Origin: CBDAKK01 sp965216965
Lineage (GTDB): Bacteria; Spirochaetota; Spirochaetia; WTKD01; G963693115
DNA: 64,000 nt
Assembly: GCA_965216965.1 (NCBI GenBank)
Contig: CBDCGX010000003.1
Location: forward strand, 37,939-101,938
Direction of reading: 5' to 3'
Shown here: positions 44,902 to 53,578 of the stretch, in pieces
Layout of the letters: every line of letters starts with the position of its first letter
How positions within the stretch are numbered: the first letter of the stretch is position 1
The notes under the pieces: generated by a model
The model's input: only the letters and a program-made list of their open reading frames with translations
Databases searched by the model: none
Told to the model about the DNA's origin: nothing
Made by a program: the position numbers and the translations under genes

Positions 44902-45759
44902 ATGTTTTCTTTCTATGATATAAAGGGTTTTCAAAAACATATATATAAACATGTAAAGACACATCCACGTATAAAAATGCCATGGAGAGAATCACCTACT
45001 CCCTACCATGTTTTGCTTTCTGAATTTATGCTACAACAAACGCAAGTCACAAGAGTAATAGAATATTATTCTGTTTTTATTAAGCGTTGGAAAACTTTAG
45101 AAAGCTTAGCAAAAGCTCAATTGGGCGAGATACTCCTACAGTGGAAAGGGTTGGGTTATTATAGAAGGGCGCGGTTTTTACACCTTTGTGTGCAGTATAT
45201 TTGTAAGTATTATAAAAAAAATATTCCTTCTAAAAAAGAAGAGCTTCTTGCCCTTCCGGGAGTTGGAGAGTATACTGCATCGGCAATAATTGTGTTTGCA
45301 TATAATAAACCTGCTGTTATGGTAGAAACAAATATACGAAGGGCTATTATACATTGTTTTTTAAAGAATAGAAGCGATATTGATGAAATAGAAATATCTA
45401 ATATAGTGGAACAAAGCATGGATACAAAAAGACTGAGAGAGTGGTATTGGGCACTTATGGATTATGGAGCAGAACTTGCTAAAACAGTTGAGAACCCCAA
45501 CCGAAGAAGCAGAATATATAGAAAGCAATCAACGTTTCATGGATCAAATAGGCAAGTGCGTTCTGCTGTACTTAGAGTTCTTATGGATTCTTGCAAAATG
45601 AGCCTTATAGAAAAAACTCTCATAAAAGATACAAAAGATTATCTTAAAAGTCAAGGGAGAGTGGAAGTAAATGATAAAAACATATATACGATTGTGAGTC
45701 AGCTTGTAAGAGAGTCTCTTATTGTTAAAGAGAAAAGTGTATATACATTGCCACAGTAA
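44902..45759 (+). CDS. mutY: A/G-specific adenine glycosylase (MutY, cluster-less subfamily)
   Basis: The 285-residue protein has the MutY/HhH-GPD core: LLSEFMLQQTQVTRV, LQWKGLGYYRRAR and the helix-hairpin-helix LPGVGEYTASAI. The four Cys of the iron-sulfur cluster are absent; after ALMDYGAEL comes NPNRRSRIYRKQSTFHGSNRQVR. The catalytic Asp position (usually DGN or DTN) reads ETN. This combination marks a known divergent subfamily, so the enzyme may still remove adenine opposite 8-oxoguanine. No C-terminal NUDIX-like domain is present. Confidence 0.88.
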   Translation: MFSFYDIKGFQKHIYKHVKTHPRIKMPWRESPTPYHVLLSEFMLQQTQVTRVIEYYSVFIKRWKTLESLAKAQLGEILLQWKGLGYYRRARFLHLCVQYICKYYKKNIPSKKEELLALPGVGEYTASAIIVFAYNKPAVMVETNIRRAIIHCFLKNRSDIDEIEISNIVEQSMDTKRLREWYWALMDYGAELAKTVENPNRRSRIYRKQSTFHGSNRQVRSAVLRVLMDSCKMSLIEKTLIKDTKDYLKSQGRVEVNDKNIYTIVSQLVRESLIVKEKSVYTLPQ

Positions 45760-45962
45760 TATTTGTATAATTTTAGTAAATGGAAAACATATATATTGAA
45801 ATTATAAAAAAACTTATTTAATGCTTTAGATATATAATATAGTATTATGTATAGTTATATAGTGTATATAAATGATATAATTAATTTTTATATGATAACA
45901 AATAGTTATTTTTATATGAATTAATTAAATATTATGGTATTATAAGAAAAAAGAGGTTAAGA

Positions 45963-46559
45963 ATGAAAATATATATTTTTTCTATTTTATTAATTATAAG
46001 CATGGTGTTTTTCTCTTGTCAGAGTCGAAAGGTAGAACGAACATCAGTAGATACGGTAACTGATCTTAGTGGCAGATGGAATGATACCGATTCTAGACTT
46101 GTTTCAGAAGCAATGATACAAGACATGCTTGTACGACCGTGGTTAGAAGAATTTGTCTCACAAAATAATAAAAAACCTGTCATTATAGCTGGATATATAA
46201 AAAACAGAAGCTCTGAACATATAGAAGTAAATTCATTCTTAAAAGATATAGAAAGGACACTCATAAATTCAGGAAAAGCAACGGTTGTTGCAAGTAGCAG
46301 AGAAAGAAAACAAATACGAGTAGAAAGAGAAGACCAACAATCTTCATCTGCTTTTGAAACAATTAAAAGACTGGGGGAAGAAACAGGGGCAGATTATATG
46401 CTTATAGGAAGTATAATAGCTCAGTCAGATGCTTTGGACAAAGTTACTGCAGTTACATATCAAACAGATTTAGAGCTTATTCATATAGAAACAAATGAAA
46501 AGGTATGGTTAGGCACGAAGAAAATTAAGAAAATTATTACTCAGAGAAAGTATAGATAA
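45963..46559 (+). CDS. LpoB-like lipoprotein (penicillin-binding-protein activator family)
   Basis: The 198-residue lipoprotein has a signal ending MVFFSCQSR. The mature part matches the LpoB family: DLSGRWNDTDSRLVSEAMI, KKPVIIAGYIKNRSSEHIE, LINSGKATVVASSRER and LGEETGADYMLIGSI. LpoB in E. coli is an outer-membrane lipoprotein that activates PBP1B; here the partner is not known. AGAGG precedes the ATG. The next lipoprotein gene follows in the same direction, separated by 16 bases. Confidence 0.82.
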   Translation: MKIYIFSILLIISMVFFSCQSRKVERTSVDTVTDLSGRWNDTDSRLVSEAMIQDMLVRPWLEEFVSQNNKKPVIIAGYIKNRSSEHIEVNSFLKDIERTLINSGKATVVASSRERKQIRVEREDQQSSSAFETIKRLGEETGADYMLIGSIIAQSDALDKVTAVTYQTDLELIHIETNEKVWLGTKKIKKIITQRKYR

Positions 46560-46575
46560 GAAAGTTAAGGTGTTA

Positions 46576-47667
46576 ATGGTGTTGTATAAGAAAAAGGTTG
46601 CAGTATATTCTTTATTTTGTTTTTTTATTTTAGGAGGGGTTCTCTTTTCTTGTACATCTCTATCTAAATATTCTAGTGCTAAAACAAAGAACGTAATTCC
46701 TGAAAAATTTCTAAATCCATATCAAGAATACGACAAGTCATTATATCTTGCTTCGGTTGGAATAGGAGACACTCTTTCTCAAGCACAACAGGCTGCGTTA
46801 AGTTCGTTATCCCAACAAATCACAGTATCTGTAAAAGCAACGCAAGATACTCAAGAATCTTTTGTTCAAAAAATAGATGGGGATGGGAATTCTTTATTAG
46901 GAGATATTCAACTAAAAGGGAAAACAAGTATTTTATCGTCTAATGATTTTATAGGAGTACAATATGGAGAATTGTTTAGAGATAAGAATGAGCTAGTATA
47001 TACAATAGCATATATTAATAGAGTATCTGTAGGAAACATATATAGAAATCTCATTGATGAGAATCAAAAGAAGATAAAACGACTCCTTTCTGAAAGTAAG
47101 AGACAAAGGAGATTAACAAAATATGTAGCTATTTCCAATGCATTGAAATTAAGCAAGCAAAATGATGAATATGTGAAATTTCTTGATGTTTTAGCTCCTT
47201 CAATGGCTGCAATTTCAAGACAGGCTACAGAAACTACTTCTATACAATTGGAACAGGATCTTGCTAATGCTGGTAGTGCTGTGAGATTTTATATAGAGGT
47301 TTCGGTTGCTGGGAAACGAGGAATTAGACAATCAAGAAAGACAGAAAAAGTGTTAAAGGGAGTATTAACCGAAGTTCTTACAGCAATGAAGTTTTCTGTT
47401 GTAAATGTTTCTTATGTGAAAAGCGTAGATTATATAGCAGACGTGAGCTTATCGTTGAAGGATACTGTTGTAGGTGATTACCCTACGGTTGAATGGAAGA
47501 TATCGTTTCATATTACGGATAAGAAAAAAGTTCTTCTGGCTCGATCTAATAGAGGAGCATCAAAAGGAAAGGATATTGAGTCCGCATATAGGTTTGCAGA
47601 TGTTGATATAGAGAAACAGCTTAGGTTGTTTATTTCATCGTACATAGAAAAGCAGATAACCAAGTAG
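46576..47667 (+). CDS. LPP20-like lipoprotein
   Basis: The 363-residue protein has a lipoprotein signal ending GGVLFSCTS. The segment LASVGIGDTLSQAQQAALSSLSQQITVSVKA is the LPP20-type repeat (a helix with regularly spaced Ala followed by a strand). The rest includes a second alpha/beta half (VRFYIEVSVAGKRG...). Function is unknown; LPP20-type proteins often sit beside LpoB-like lipoproteins. ATG 46576 has AAGG at good spacing; GTG 46570 is an alternative. Confidence 0.75.
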   Translation: MVLYKKKVAVYSLFCFFILGGVLFSCTSLSKYSSAKTKNVIPEKFLNPYQEYDKSLYLASVGIGDTLSQAQQAALSSLSQQITVSVKATQDTQESFVQKIDGDGNSLLGDIQLKGKTSILSSNDFIGVQYGELFRDKNELVYTIAYINRVSVGNIYRNLIDENQKKIKRLLSESKRQRRLTKYVAISNALKLSKQNDEYVKFLDVLAPSMAAISRQATETTSIQLEQDLANAGSAVRFYIEVSVAGKRGIRQSRKTEKVLKGVLTEVLTAMKFSVVNVSYVKSVDYIADVSLSLKDTVVGDYPTVEWKISFHITDKKKVLLARSNRGASKGKDIESAYRFADVDIEKQLRLFISSYIEKQITK

Positions 47668-47702
47668 ATATACTTAGTTTTCTAAAATATTAAAAGAAGT
47701 TA

Positions 47703-47720
47703 AGAAATAATATTATTTCT
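47703..47720. promoter_or_regulatory. 18-bp perfect palindrome upstream of phosphohexomutase gene
   Basis: AGAAATAATATTATTTCT is a perfect dyad lying about 28-45 bases before the -10 element at 47748-47753, a position suited to an upstream activator site. An AT-rich background makes chance origin possible. Confidence 0.35.
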
Positions 47721-47762
47721 ATATGCAGAGAATAAAAAAGAAGTTGTTATAATTAAAACTGT

Positions 47763-49502
47763 ATGAGAGAGCAAAAATGGTTAAAGCAGGCTCATAAAGG
47801 ACTTATTCGTTCTGTTTCTGGGTGGAGAAAAGTATTCTTGCTAAAAGACCCTACTACATTAGAAGAGTATGATGTAGTTTTTTTGCATCATGTGGCGAAA
47901 GCGTATATTTCTGTTATTAAAGAAAACTTCGTGGGGAATAAAACATGTACTATTACATTGGGGAGAGATAGTCGGAGTACTGGAGAAGCTATTGCTTGTG
48001 TCCTTGCGAGTGCTTTACAATCAGAAAATGTTTCTGTGACATATCTTGGTATTATTAGTTCTCCCCAAATAATGGCATATACAGAAAAATATGCTGATGG
48101 ATTTATATGTATAACAGCGAGTCATAATCCTCCAGAATATAATGGGTTAAAGCTTGGAGATTCAAAAGGAAAAGTCATATCTAGCGAAGGAGCAGAAAAA
48201 ATTATACAAAGATATGATTCTTTTATAAAAGATAAGAGTTTTGAGTTGTCCTCTATTAATGTTGTAGAAAACAGTATGGAAAAACGTAAAGCAAAGGAAG
48301 TATATGCATATAAAGTATGTTTCGCCGTATTTAGAAATCTTATAAAAAGTGAAAAAGAGCAAAATATAGTGCAAGATTATTCTAGTATTGTAGATATTGT
48401 TTCAAAGCGAATAAAAAACAGTAGGCGTGCTTTGGGTGTTGTGTGGGATAGTAATGGAGGAGCTCGTAGCAGTTCATTTGATTCTACCTTTCTTAATAAG
48501 ATGGGTGTTGTTGTACATACAATGAATACAAAATATGGTGAATTTTCACATGAGATAATACCAGAAGGAAATAGTCTTATTCCCGCGTCAAATATGCTTA
48601 TAGAATTACAAAAGAAGCGCCCCAATATTAATTGGATAATGGCGGTGGTATGCGATTGTGATGGCGATAGAGGTAATGCGGTTTTTACATCAAAAACAGG
48701 AGCATGTTGTCTTAGTGCACAAGAGATGTTTATACTTAATCTTAATATAGAGCTTGCATGGCAAAAATATACTCACCCATTTGGAAAAACTGCAGTTGTT
48801 GTTAATGGTCCAAGTACGCTGCGTTGTAATTTGCTTGCAGATGCATATGGTGCTAAGATATTTAGAACAGAAGTTGGAGAAGCTAATGTTGTAAGAAAAG
48901 GAAATATTCTTAGAAAACAGGGGTATGATATTCCTATTCTTGGGGAAGCATCTAACGGGGGTACTATCATTTACCCCTCAAAGGTAAGAGATCCATTATG
49001 CACTGCTCTTACGCTTATAAAATCTTTTATATGGTCAGAAGAACTTTATTTTCCTAATAATCTTCCCGCTATTTTAAAAGGATTGCCATGTGGTCATTCT
49101 ACAGCAACGGAACACCCAAAGGCAAAGATGTTTTTATCTTCGTATGGAGATTTTTATTCTCGTATCTCTCTTATTATAAAAACATACAATGGGTATGAAA
49201 AAAGTTTTTTTTCACTTTTTAAAAAATATGGAATAGAGGTCAGGTCAATACAGTGGCACAATTTTTCTAAAACGGAAGTTACATACATAAATGATTTGTC
49301 TTTTTCTGTAACAGGGGGAGTTGCTCTTTATTTTTATAGTGATATACATAAACAGTGCCCTTGTGCTTTTGTTTGGCTTCGTCCTAGTGGAACGGAGCCA
49401 GTTTTGCGTGTTATGGCAGATGTTCTTCATCCTAATGCAGAAGTGGAGGGAGAACTTATTGATTTATGGCGATTGGTATTGAATGATGTCATACAATTGT
49501 AG
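47763..49502 (+). CDS. Phosphoglucomutase/phosphomannomutase family protein
   Basis: The 579-residue protein has the four alpha-D-phosphohexomutase signatures: phosphoserine loop TASHNPPEYNG, metal loop CDCDGDRGN, sugar loop GEASNGGTI and phosphate loop RPSGTEPVLRV. It interconverts hexose 1- and 6-phosphates, feeding glycan and envelope precursors. It is longer than many members by internal insertions. TATAAT (47748-47753) ends nine bases before the ATG, so a leaderless mRNA is predicted. Confidence 0.92.
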   Translation: MREQKWLKQAHKGLIRSVSGWRKVFLLKDPTTLEEYDVVFLHHVAKAYISVIKENFVGNKTCTITLGRDSRSTGEAIACVLASALQSENVSVTYLGIISSPQIMAYTEKYADGFICITASHNPPEYNGLKLGDSKGKVISSEGAEKIIQRYDSFIKDKSFELSSINVVENSMEKRKAKEVYAYKVCFAVFRNLIKSEKEQNIVQDYSSIVDIVSKRIKNSRRALGVVWDSNGGARSSSFDSTFLNKMGVVVHTMNTKYGEFSHEIIPEGNSLIPASNMLIELQKKRPNINWIMAVVCDCDGDRGNAVFTSKTGACCLSAQEMFILNLNIELAWQKYTHPFGKTAVVVNGPSTLRCNLLADAYGAKIFRTEVGEANVVRKGNILRKQGYDIPILGEASNGGTIIYPSKVRDPLCTALTLIKSFIWSEELYFPNNLPAILKGLPCGHSTATEHPKAKMFLSSYGDFYSRISLIIKTYNGYEKSFFSLFKKYGIEVRSIQWHNFSKTEVTYINDLSFSVTGGVALYFYSDIHKQCPCAFVWLRPSGTEPVLRVMADVLHPNAEVEGELIDLWRLVLNDVIQL

Positions 49503-49594
49503 GGGTTAATCTTAGAAGGCATCTTGATATAAGTGTATATTACTTCCCAGCTCATTAAAATAAATACTAGTATAAGTATATTTTTAGTGCAGGC

Positions 49595-50515
49595 TTATAT
49601 GCCTAGCATATGTGGAATGTCTGTAAGTGAGGTAATTATCCTATCAGGAGTTACTGATGAGAGAGAAAGAAAATCTTTTCGTGGACGATATGAAAGAGAG
49701 TCTCCTGCAAAAAGTGTTGTTGTAATGTGTAAAGACTGTGCGGGTGCAATATCATTTTTCACATCGTTTCCAACATACAGTATTTCTGAGGGTTTATATT
49801 TTTTCCATACAGAAAGAAGTTTTTGAAAGAGTAAGGGAGATGGTTTTGCTTCTTTATATTGATATGACCATATCTTTGCTGAGAAAGAATATGATGTCCA
49901 ATTTTTAAAAAGTGCTTCAAGTGTGATAGGAGTGTAAAATTGTGCATTTGAAACAATGCCACAATCTATAGAAGCATGTAAGAGTTTCTGAAGTATTTCT
50001 TCTGCATAAGGCATGAGACATACTGGATTTATTGCAAGCTCATAATAAAGAGCGGAAAATATGGCAGAATCTATTATGGCATGAGAGTTCTTAGCATTGA
50101 CACATGAAAAGAATTCCTTTTGGTTTTGTAATATGTGTGCCCATAACTCTATGCTATTTATTTCTGGGTGTTTAGTATCGTGTTGCTTCATTTTTTTATG
50201 GATTGAAAAAACAGTGTTTTTAAATATGTCTTTAACTGTGTTAGCATTAAGAATTAGCCCTAAATGAGGGAATGAAATATTTTGTATTGTAGTTGTTTCT
50301 ACCGTTCCTACTTCGCCAGCTGCAGAGTGTAGCAGCGTCCCATAAATATCAAAGGCAATTGCTTTTATATTCTTTAAACATGCTGTATGAGGGATGGCTC
50401 TTTGTGGAATTGTAGGATTGCTTTTAAAAGTATGATTTTCTATTATTGAAATAATATTTGGTTTAAGTACGTCTATTCTTTCTTGAGTTTCTCTATAAGA
50501 AAAAGTAATATTCAT
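49595..50515 (-). CDS. HAD-superfamily hydrolase
   Basis: The 306-residue protein shows HAD motif I AIAFDIYGTLL, a motif II candidate CGIVSNAQF, a Lys in KEAKPSPLLF and motif IV EILYVGNDVKNDIAPA. The cap domain is alpha-helical and the N-terminus carries about 60 extra residues. The substrate is unknown. The start is ATG 50515; TATACT on the minus strand (50523-50528) lies seven bases upstream, so the frame extending to 50548 is rejected. Confidence 0.82.
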   Translation of the reverse strand: MNITFSYRETQERIDVLKPNIISIIENHTFKSNPTIPQRAIPHTACLKNIKAIAFDIYGTLLHSAAGEVGTVETTTIQNISFPHLGLILNANTVKDIFKNTVFSIHKKMKQHDTKHPEINSIELWAHILQNQKEFFSCVNAKNSHAIIDSAIFSALYYELAINPVCLMPYAEEILQKLLHASIDCGIVSNAQFYTPITLEALFKNWTSYSFSAKIWSYQYKEAKPSPLLFQKLLSVWKKYKPSEILYVGNDVKNDIAPAQSLHITTTLFAGDSLSYRPRKDFLSLSSVTPDRIITSLTDIPHMLGI

Positions 50516-50612
50516 TATTATAAGTATAATAGTATTATTAAACTGCACAAAGAAAAGATAAAAGAATGTCTTTGAAATATAAAAAGGAAGCGAATAGTAT
50601 AATAATTATAGA

Positions 50613-50966
50613 ATGAAAATACATCATGATCTAAAAAAACGGCTTTTTATTGCACGGATATTTTATTGGAATACTATATTCTATTTTCTCCTTATAGTAA
50701 GCTCTATTCTTTTCTGGATAATTGAAAAAGTAATGATAAAATTTTTTGATTTGAGTATACCGAGTATATTGTTTATTATTATGCTTTTTTTTGTTAATAC
50801 AGCTGTTGTTTTATCCCTTTGTAATAGCGTATGTGCATTGCTTTTAAGACCTAGTGTAAAGTATATATTTTACTTTGTAATTTGGGTTTTATTTAGTTTT
50901 TTAACTATTGCAATTGCTATAATAGTGTTATTCCAAACAGTGCTTATACAGGGAAGAGGAATATGA
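50613..50966 (+). CDS. Hypothetical small membrane protein
   Basis: I do not recognise this 117-residue protein. It has three membrane helices (about 18-40, 48-72 and 85-112) and a basic N-terminus. TATAAT at 50598-50603 ends nine bases before the ATG. It overlaps the aroH-like gene by four bases (ATGA) and so is probably cotranslated with it. Confidence 0.65.
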   Translation: MKIHHDLKKRLFIARIFYWNTIFYFLLIVSSILFWIIEKVMIKFFDLSIPSILFIIMLFFVNTAVVLSLCNSVCALLLRPSVKYIFYFVIWVLFSFLTIAIAIIVLFQTVLIQGRGI

Positions 50967-51331
50967 TTTATTTTACAAGAGCGGCATGCAAGTTAGATCA
51001 AGATAATGAAAGTGAGGCTATTGAAAAGATTCACATGCTTATTGATGCATTCTTACGCATTAATAAGATAAAACAGAAGCACATAAAAGCCATCTTCTTT
51101 ACTCAAACAGATGACCTTAAAATATTTAATGCTGCTTCCTGCCTTCGCAGGAAGCAGGGATATGATAGAGTGGCATTATTTACACTGTCTGAACTTGTAT
51201 GTGAGAATTCTCCTCCTCGTATAATAAGATGTATGATAGTAGTGCAAAAACTTTTTAAGTTTAAAGATATAAAACCAGTATATATGTTTGGAGCAGAAAC
51301 ATTAAGGAATGATCTTTTTAAGAAAAAATGA
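50963..51331 (+). CDS. aroH: AroH-type monofunctional chorismate mutase
   Basis: The 122-residue protein aligns from memory with Bacillus subtilis AroH (127 residues): an early Arg in FTRAACKLDQD (AroH RGATTVERD, catalytic Arg7), FFTQTDDLKIFNAA, the Glu of LSEL (AroH QEMD, Glu78), RCMIVVQ (Arg90) and PVYMFGAETLRNDL (HVYLEKAVVLRPDL, Tyr108). It rearranges chorismate to prephenate for Phe and Tyr synthesis. It is coupled to the upstream membrane protein gene and followed by map. Other shikimate genes are not in the window. Confidence 0.82.
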   Translation: MIYFTRAACKLDQDNESEAIEKIHMLIDAFLRINKIKQKHIKAIFFTQTDDLKIFNAASCLRRKQGYDRVALFTLSELVCENSPPRIIRCMIVVQKLFKFKDIKPVYMFGAETLRNDLFKKK

Positions 51332-51344
51332 TTTTTAATTACCT

Positions 51345-52115
51345 ATGAAACAATTAAGACCGCTTGATATTGTTAATCAGGCATATATAGTTCATATTTT
51401 AACAAATTTTTTTTTATCATTGAGGAAGCCAATTGCCACGGGTGTAAATGGAAAACAAATAGAAAGGTTTGCACTTCAATATTTCCATAAACGAGCATGT
51501 AAAACTGTTATAAAAGGATATAAGAACTTTCCTTCTCATATTAGCATATGTAGAAATGAAATACTTGCACATGGCATCCCTGATGAAGAAGTATTTGTGG
51601 ATGATGACATAATTACAATTGATATTGTGATAAAAAAAAATAATCTTCATGCAGATATGGCATGGAGTTTTGGGGTGGGAAAGATGAGTGAAGAAAGCAA
51701 ATATCTTTTACAAAGTGCTTGGAAAGTAAGTAGAGCAGGAGTATGTGCAACACAACTTGGAAACACCTTTAGAGATATTTCGGATGCAGTGCAGCGCACA
51801 GCAGAAAAATGTGGGGTTCATGTCTATACAGAATTTACTGGTCATGCTATTGGGTATGACATACATGAAGTACCTAAGATTCATTACAACAAATATGCAT
51901 CTTTAGATAGAATACGCTCGGGCATGGTTTTGTGCATAGAGCCAATTATTAGCATAAAAAAGCAAGGAGTAAAACAAAGAAAAAATGGAGAATATTATGG
52001 AAGCAAGGGTTATAAGAGTGCGGTGTTTGAACATATGGTAGCTATATTTGGAGACGGGGCAAAAGTACTTTCATGCAGATCGGTAAATGCACAAAGGCTT
52101 TCTAAGATATATTAA
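51345..52115 (+). CDS. map: Methionine aminopeptidase
   Basis: The 256-residue enzyme removes N-terminal Met from new proteins. The metal ligands are visible: Asp in ITIDIVI, Asp in HADMAWSF, His in TGHAIGYDIHEVP, Glu in LCIEPII and Glu in VFEHMVAI; the substrate His is in LAHGIPDEE. The usual GHGIG reads GHAIG. No clear ribosome-binding site is seen. It starts 13 bases after aroH. Confidence 0.94.
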   Translation: MKQLRPLDIVNQAYIVHILTNFFLSLRKPIATGVNGKQIERFALQYFHKRACKTVIKGYKNFPSHISICRNEILAHGIPDEEVFVDDDIITIDIVIKKNNLHADMAWSFGVGKMSEESKYLLQSAWKVSRAGVCATQLGNTFRDISDAVQRTAEKCGVHVYTEFTGHAIGYDIHEVPKIHYNKYASLDRIRSGMVLCIEPIISIKKQGVKQRKNGEYYGSKGYKSAVFEHMVAIFGDGAKVLSCRSVNAQRLSKIY

Positions 52116-52219
52116 AAAGCACACCATAGCCTATAATTATAAAATATCTTATATATATGTGATAAAGAATAATATCAATGTACCAGTTTAAGTAATTATA
52201 GTCTTGTCTACTTAATATA

Positions 52220-52248
52220 TAGACATATGGGTGATTTTAAAGTATAAT
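52220..52248 (+). promoter_or_regulatory. Predicted glyA promoter
   Basis: TAGACA (52220-52225) and TATAAT (52243-52248) are separated by 17 bases. Because TATAAT ends one base before ATG 52250, transcription would begin near 52255, and translation must start at ATG 52265. Confidence 0.65.
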
Positions 52249-52264
52249 TATGAGTAGGTATTAT

Positions 52265-53578
52265 ATGGAAGATTATGTAAAATATCAGGATGCGTTATCT
52301 GATGTAGATCCTCAGATTTATTCTACTATTAAAGAAGAGGAATGTCGACAAAGAGTAAAGCTAGAAATGATAGCAAGCGAGAACTTTACAAGCCGTGCTG
52401 TTATAGAAGCAACGGGGTCTATACTCACAAATAAATATGCTGAGGGATATATTGGAAAACGTTATTATGGAGGTTGTGAGATTGTAGATAAGGTAGAAAT
52501 GCTTGCAATTGAGAGAGCACAAAAAATATTTCATGCGGAATATGTTAATGTGCAGCCCCATAGTGGAAGTTCTGCTAATATGGCAGTATATATTGGATTC
52601 TTACATCCTGGAGATACCATATTGGGAATGGATCTTTCACATGGAGGACATCTTACCCATGGAGCGGCAGTAAGTTTCTCAGGAAAAAATTATAATTCAG
52701 TGTCTTATGGAGTAAGAAAGGATACCCATCTTTTAGATTTTGATCAAATAGAGAGCCTTGCTAAACAGCATAATCCAAAAATAATTATAGCTGGTGCATC
52801 TGCGTATTCTCGCATAATAGATTTTGAAAAATTTGCTGATATTGCTCAACGATATAATGCAATGCTACTTGTAGACATGGCACATATTGCAGGTTTAGTT
52901 GTGGCAGGAATACATCCATCGCCTGTTGAATATGCCGACGTAGTGACATCAACTACTCATAAGACTCTTAGAGGACCGCGAGGGGGTATTATTCTTGTGG
53001 GAAAAGATAAAGAAAATATATTTGAAATAAGAACAAAAAAAGGGAAATTAAAAACATATTCTCAAATCCTCAATTCTTCTACTATGCCTGGGCTACAGGG
53101 AGGTCCTCTTATGCATGTAATTGCAGCAAAAGCAGTCGCATTTAAGGAATGCATGGAAGATTCTTTTAAGCATTATCAAGAACAAACAGTTAAGAATGCG
53201 AAGATACTTGCCGAAGAGTTTACTAGTCAAGGTATTTCTGTTGTAAGTGGTGGAACAGATAATCATCTTGTACTCATTGATGTTTCAAATTGTGGAATAA
53301 CGGGGAAAAAAGCGGAAAAATATCTTGATTATGCAAATATTTCTGCGAATAAGAATGCAATACCATACGATACGCAATCTCCGTTTATCACGTCGGGAGT
53401 TCGTTTCGGGACGCCTGCGATTACATCAAGAGGTATGAAGGAAGATGATATGAAAAGGATCGCGTTATTTATTATTCGTGTTTTGCGGAGTAAAGGTGAT
53501 GAAGATACGCTCAAGAAAGTTGCAAGAGAAGTAGCCCAACTGAGTTCGGGTTTTTTAATGAGGAATAAAAACATATGA
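52265..53578 (+). CDS. glyA: Serine hydroxymethyltransferase
   Basis: The 437-residue PLP enzyme converts serine and tetrahydrofolate to glycine and methylene-tetrahydrofolate. Visible are LEMIASENFTSRAV, NKYAEGYIGKRYYGGCE, NVQPHSGSSANMAVY, LVDMAHIAGLV and the PLP-Lys block STTHKTLRGPRGG. The upstream ATG 52250 overlaps the promoter, so ATG 52265 (MEDYVKYQDAL) is chosen. The stop overlaps the next gene (ATGA). Confidence 0.95.
   Translation: MEDYVKYQDALSDVDPQIYSTIKEEECRQRVKLEMIASENFTSRAVIEATGSILTNKYAEGYIGKRYYGGCEIVDKVEMLAIERAQKIFHAEYVNVQPHSGSSANMAVYIGFLHPGDTILGMDLSHGGHLTHGAAVSFSGKNYNSVSYGVRKDTHLLDFDQIESLAKQHNPKIIIAGASAYSRIIDFEKFADIAQRYNAMLLVDMAHIAGLVVAGIHPSPVEYADVVTSTTHKTLRGPRGGIILVGKDKENIFEIRTKKGKLKTYSQILNSSTMPGLQGGPLMHVIAAKAVAFKECMEDSFKHYQEQTVKNAKILAEEFTSQGISVVSGGTDNHLVLIDVSNCGITGKKAEKYLDYANISANKNAIPYDTQSPFITSGVRFGTPAITSRGMKEDDMKRIALFIIRVLRSKGDEDTLKKVAREVAQLSSGFLMRNKNI

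Noticed and set aside
49533..49826. Forward open frame over the HAD gene
   Set aside because: It is antisense to a clearly conserved HAD hydrolase and shows no recognisable protein.
52250..52264. Upstream ATG 52250 as glyA start
   Set aside because: TATAAT ends one base before it, so this ATG lies upstream of the predicted transcription start.
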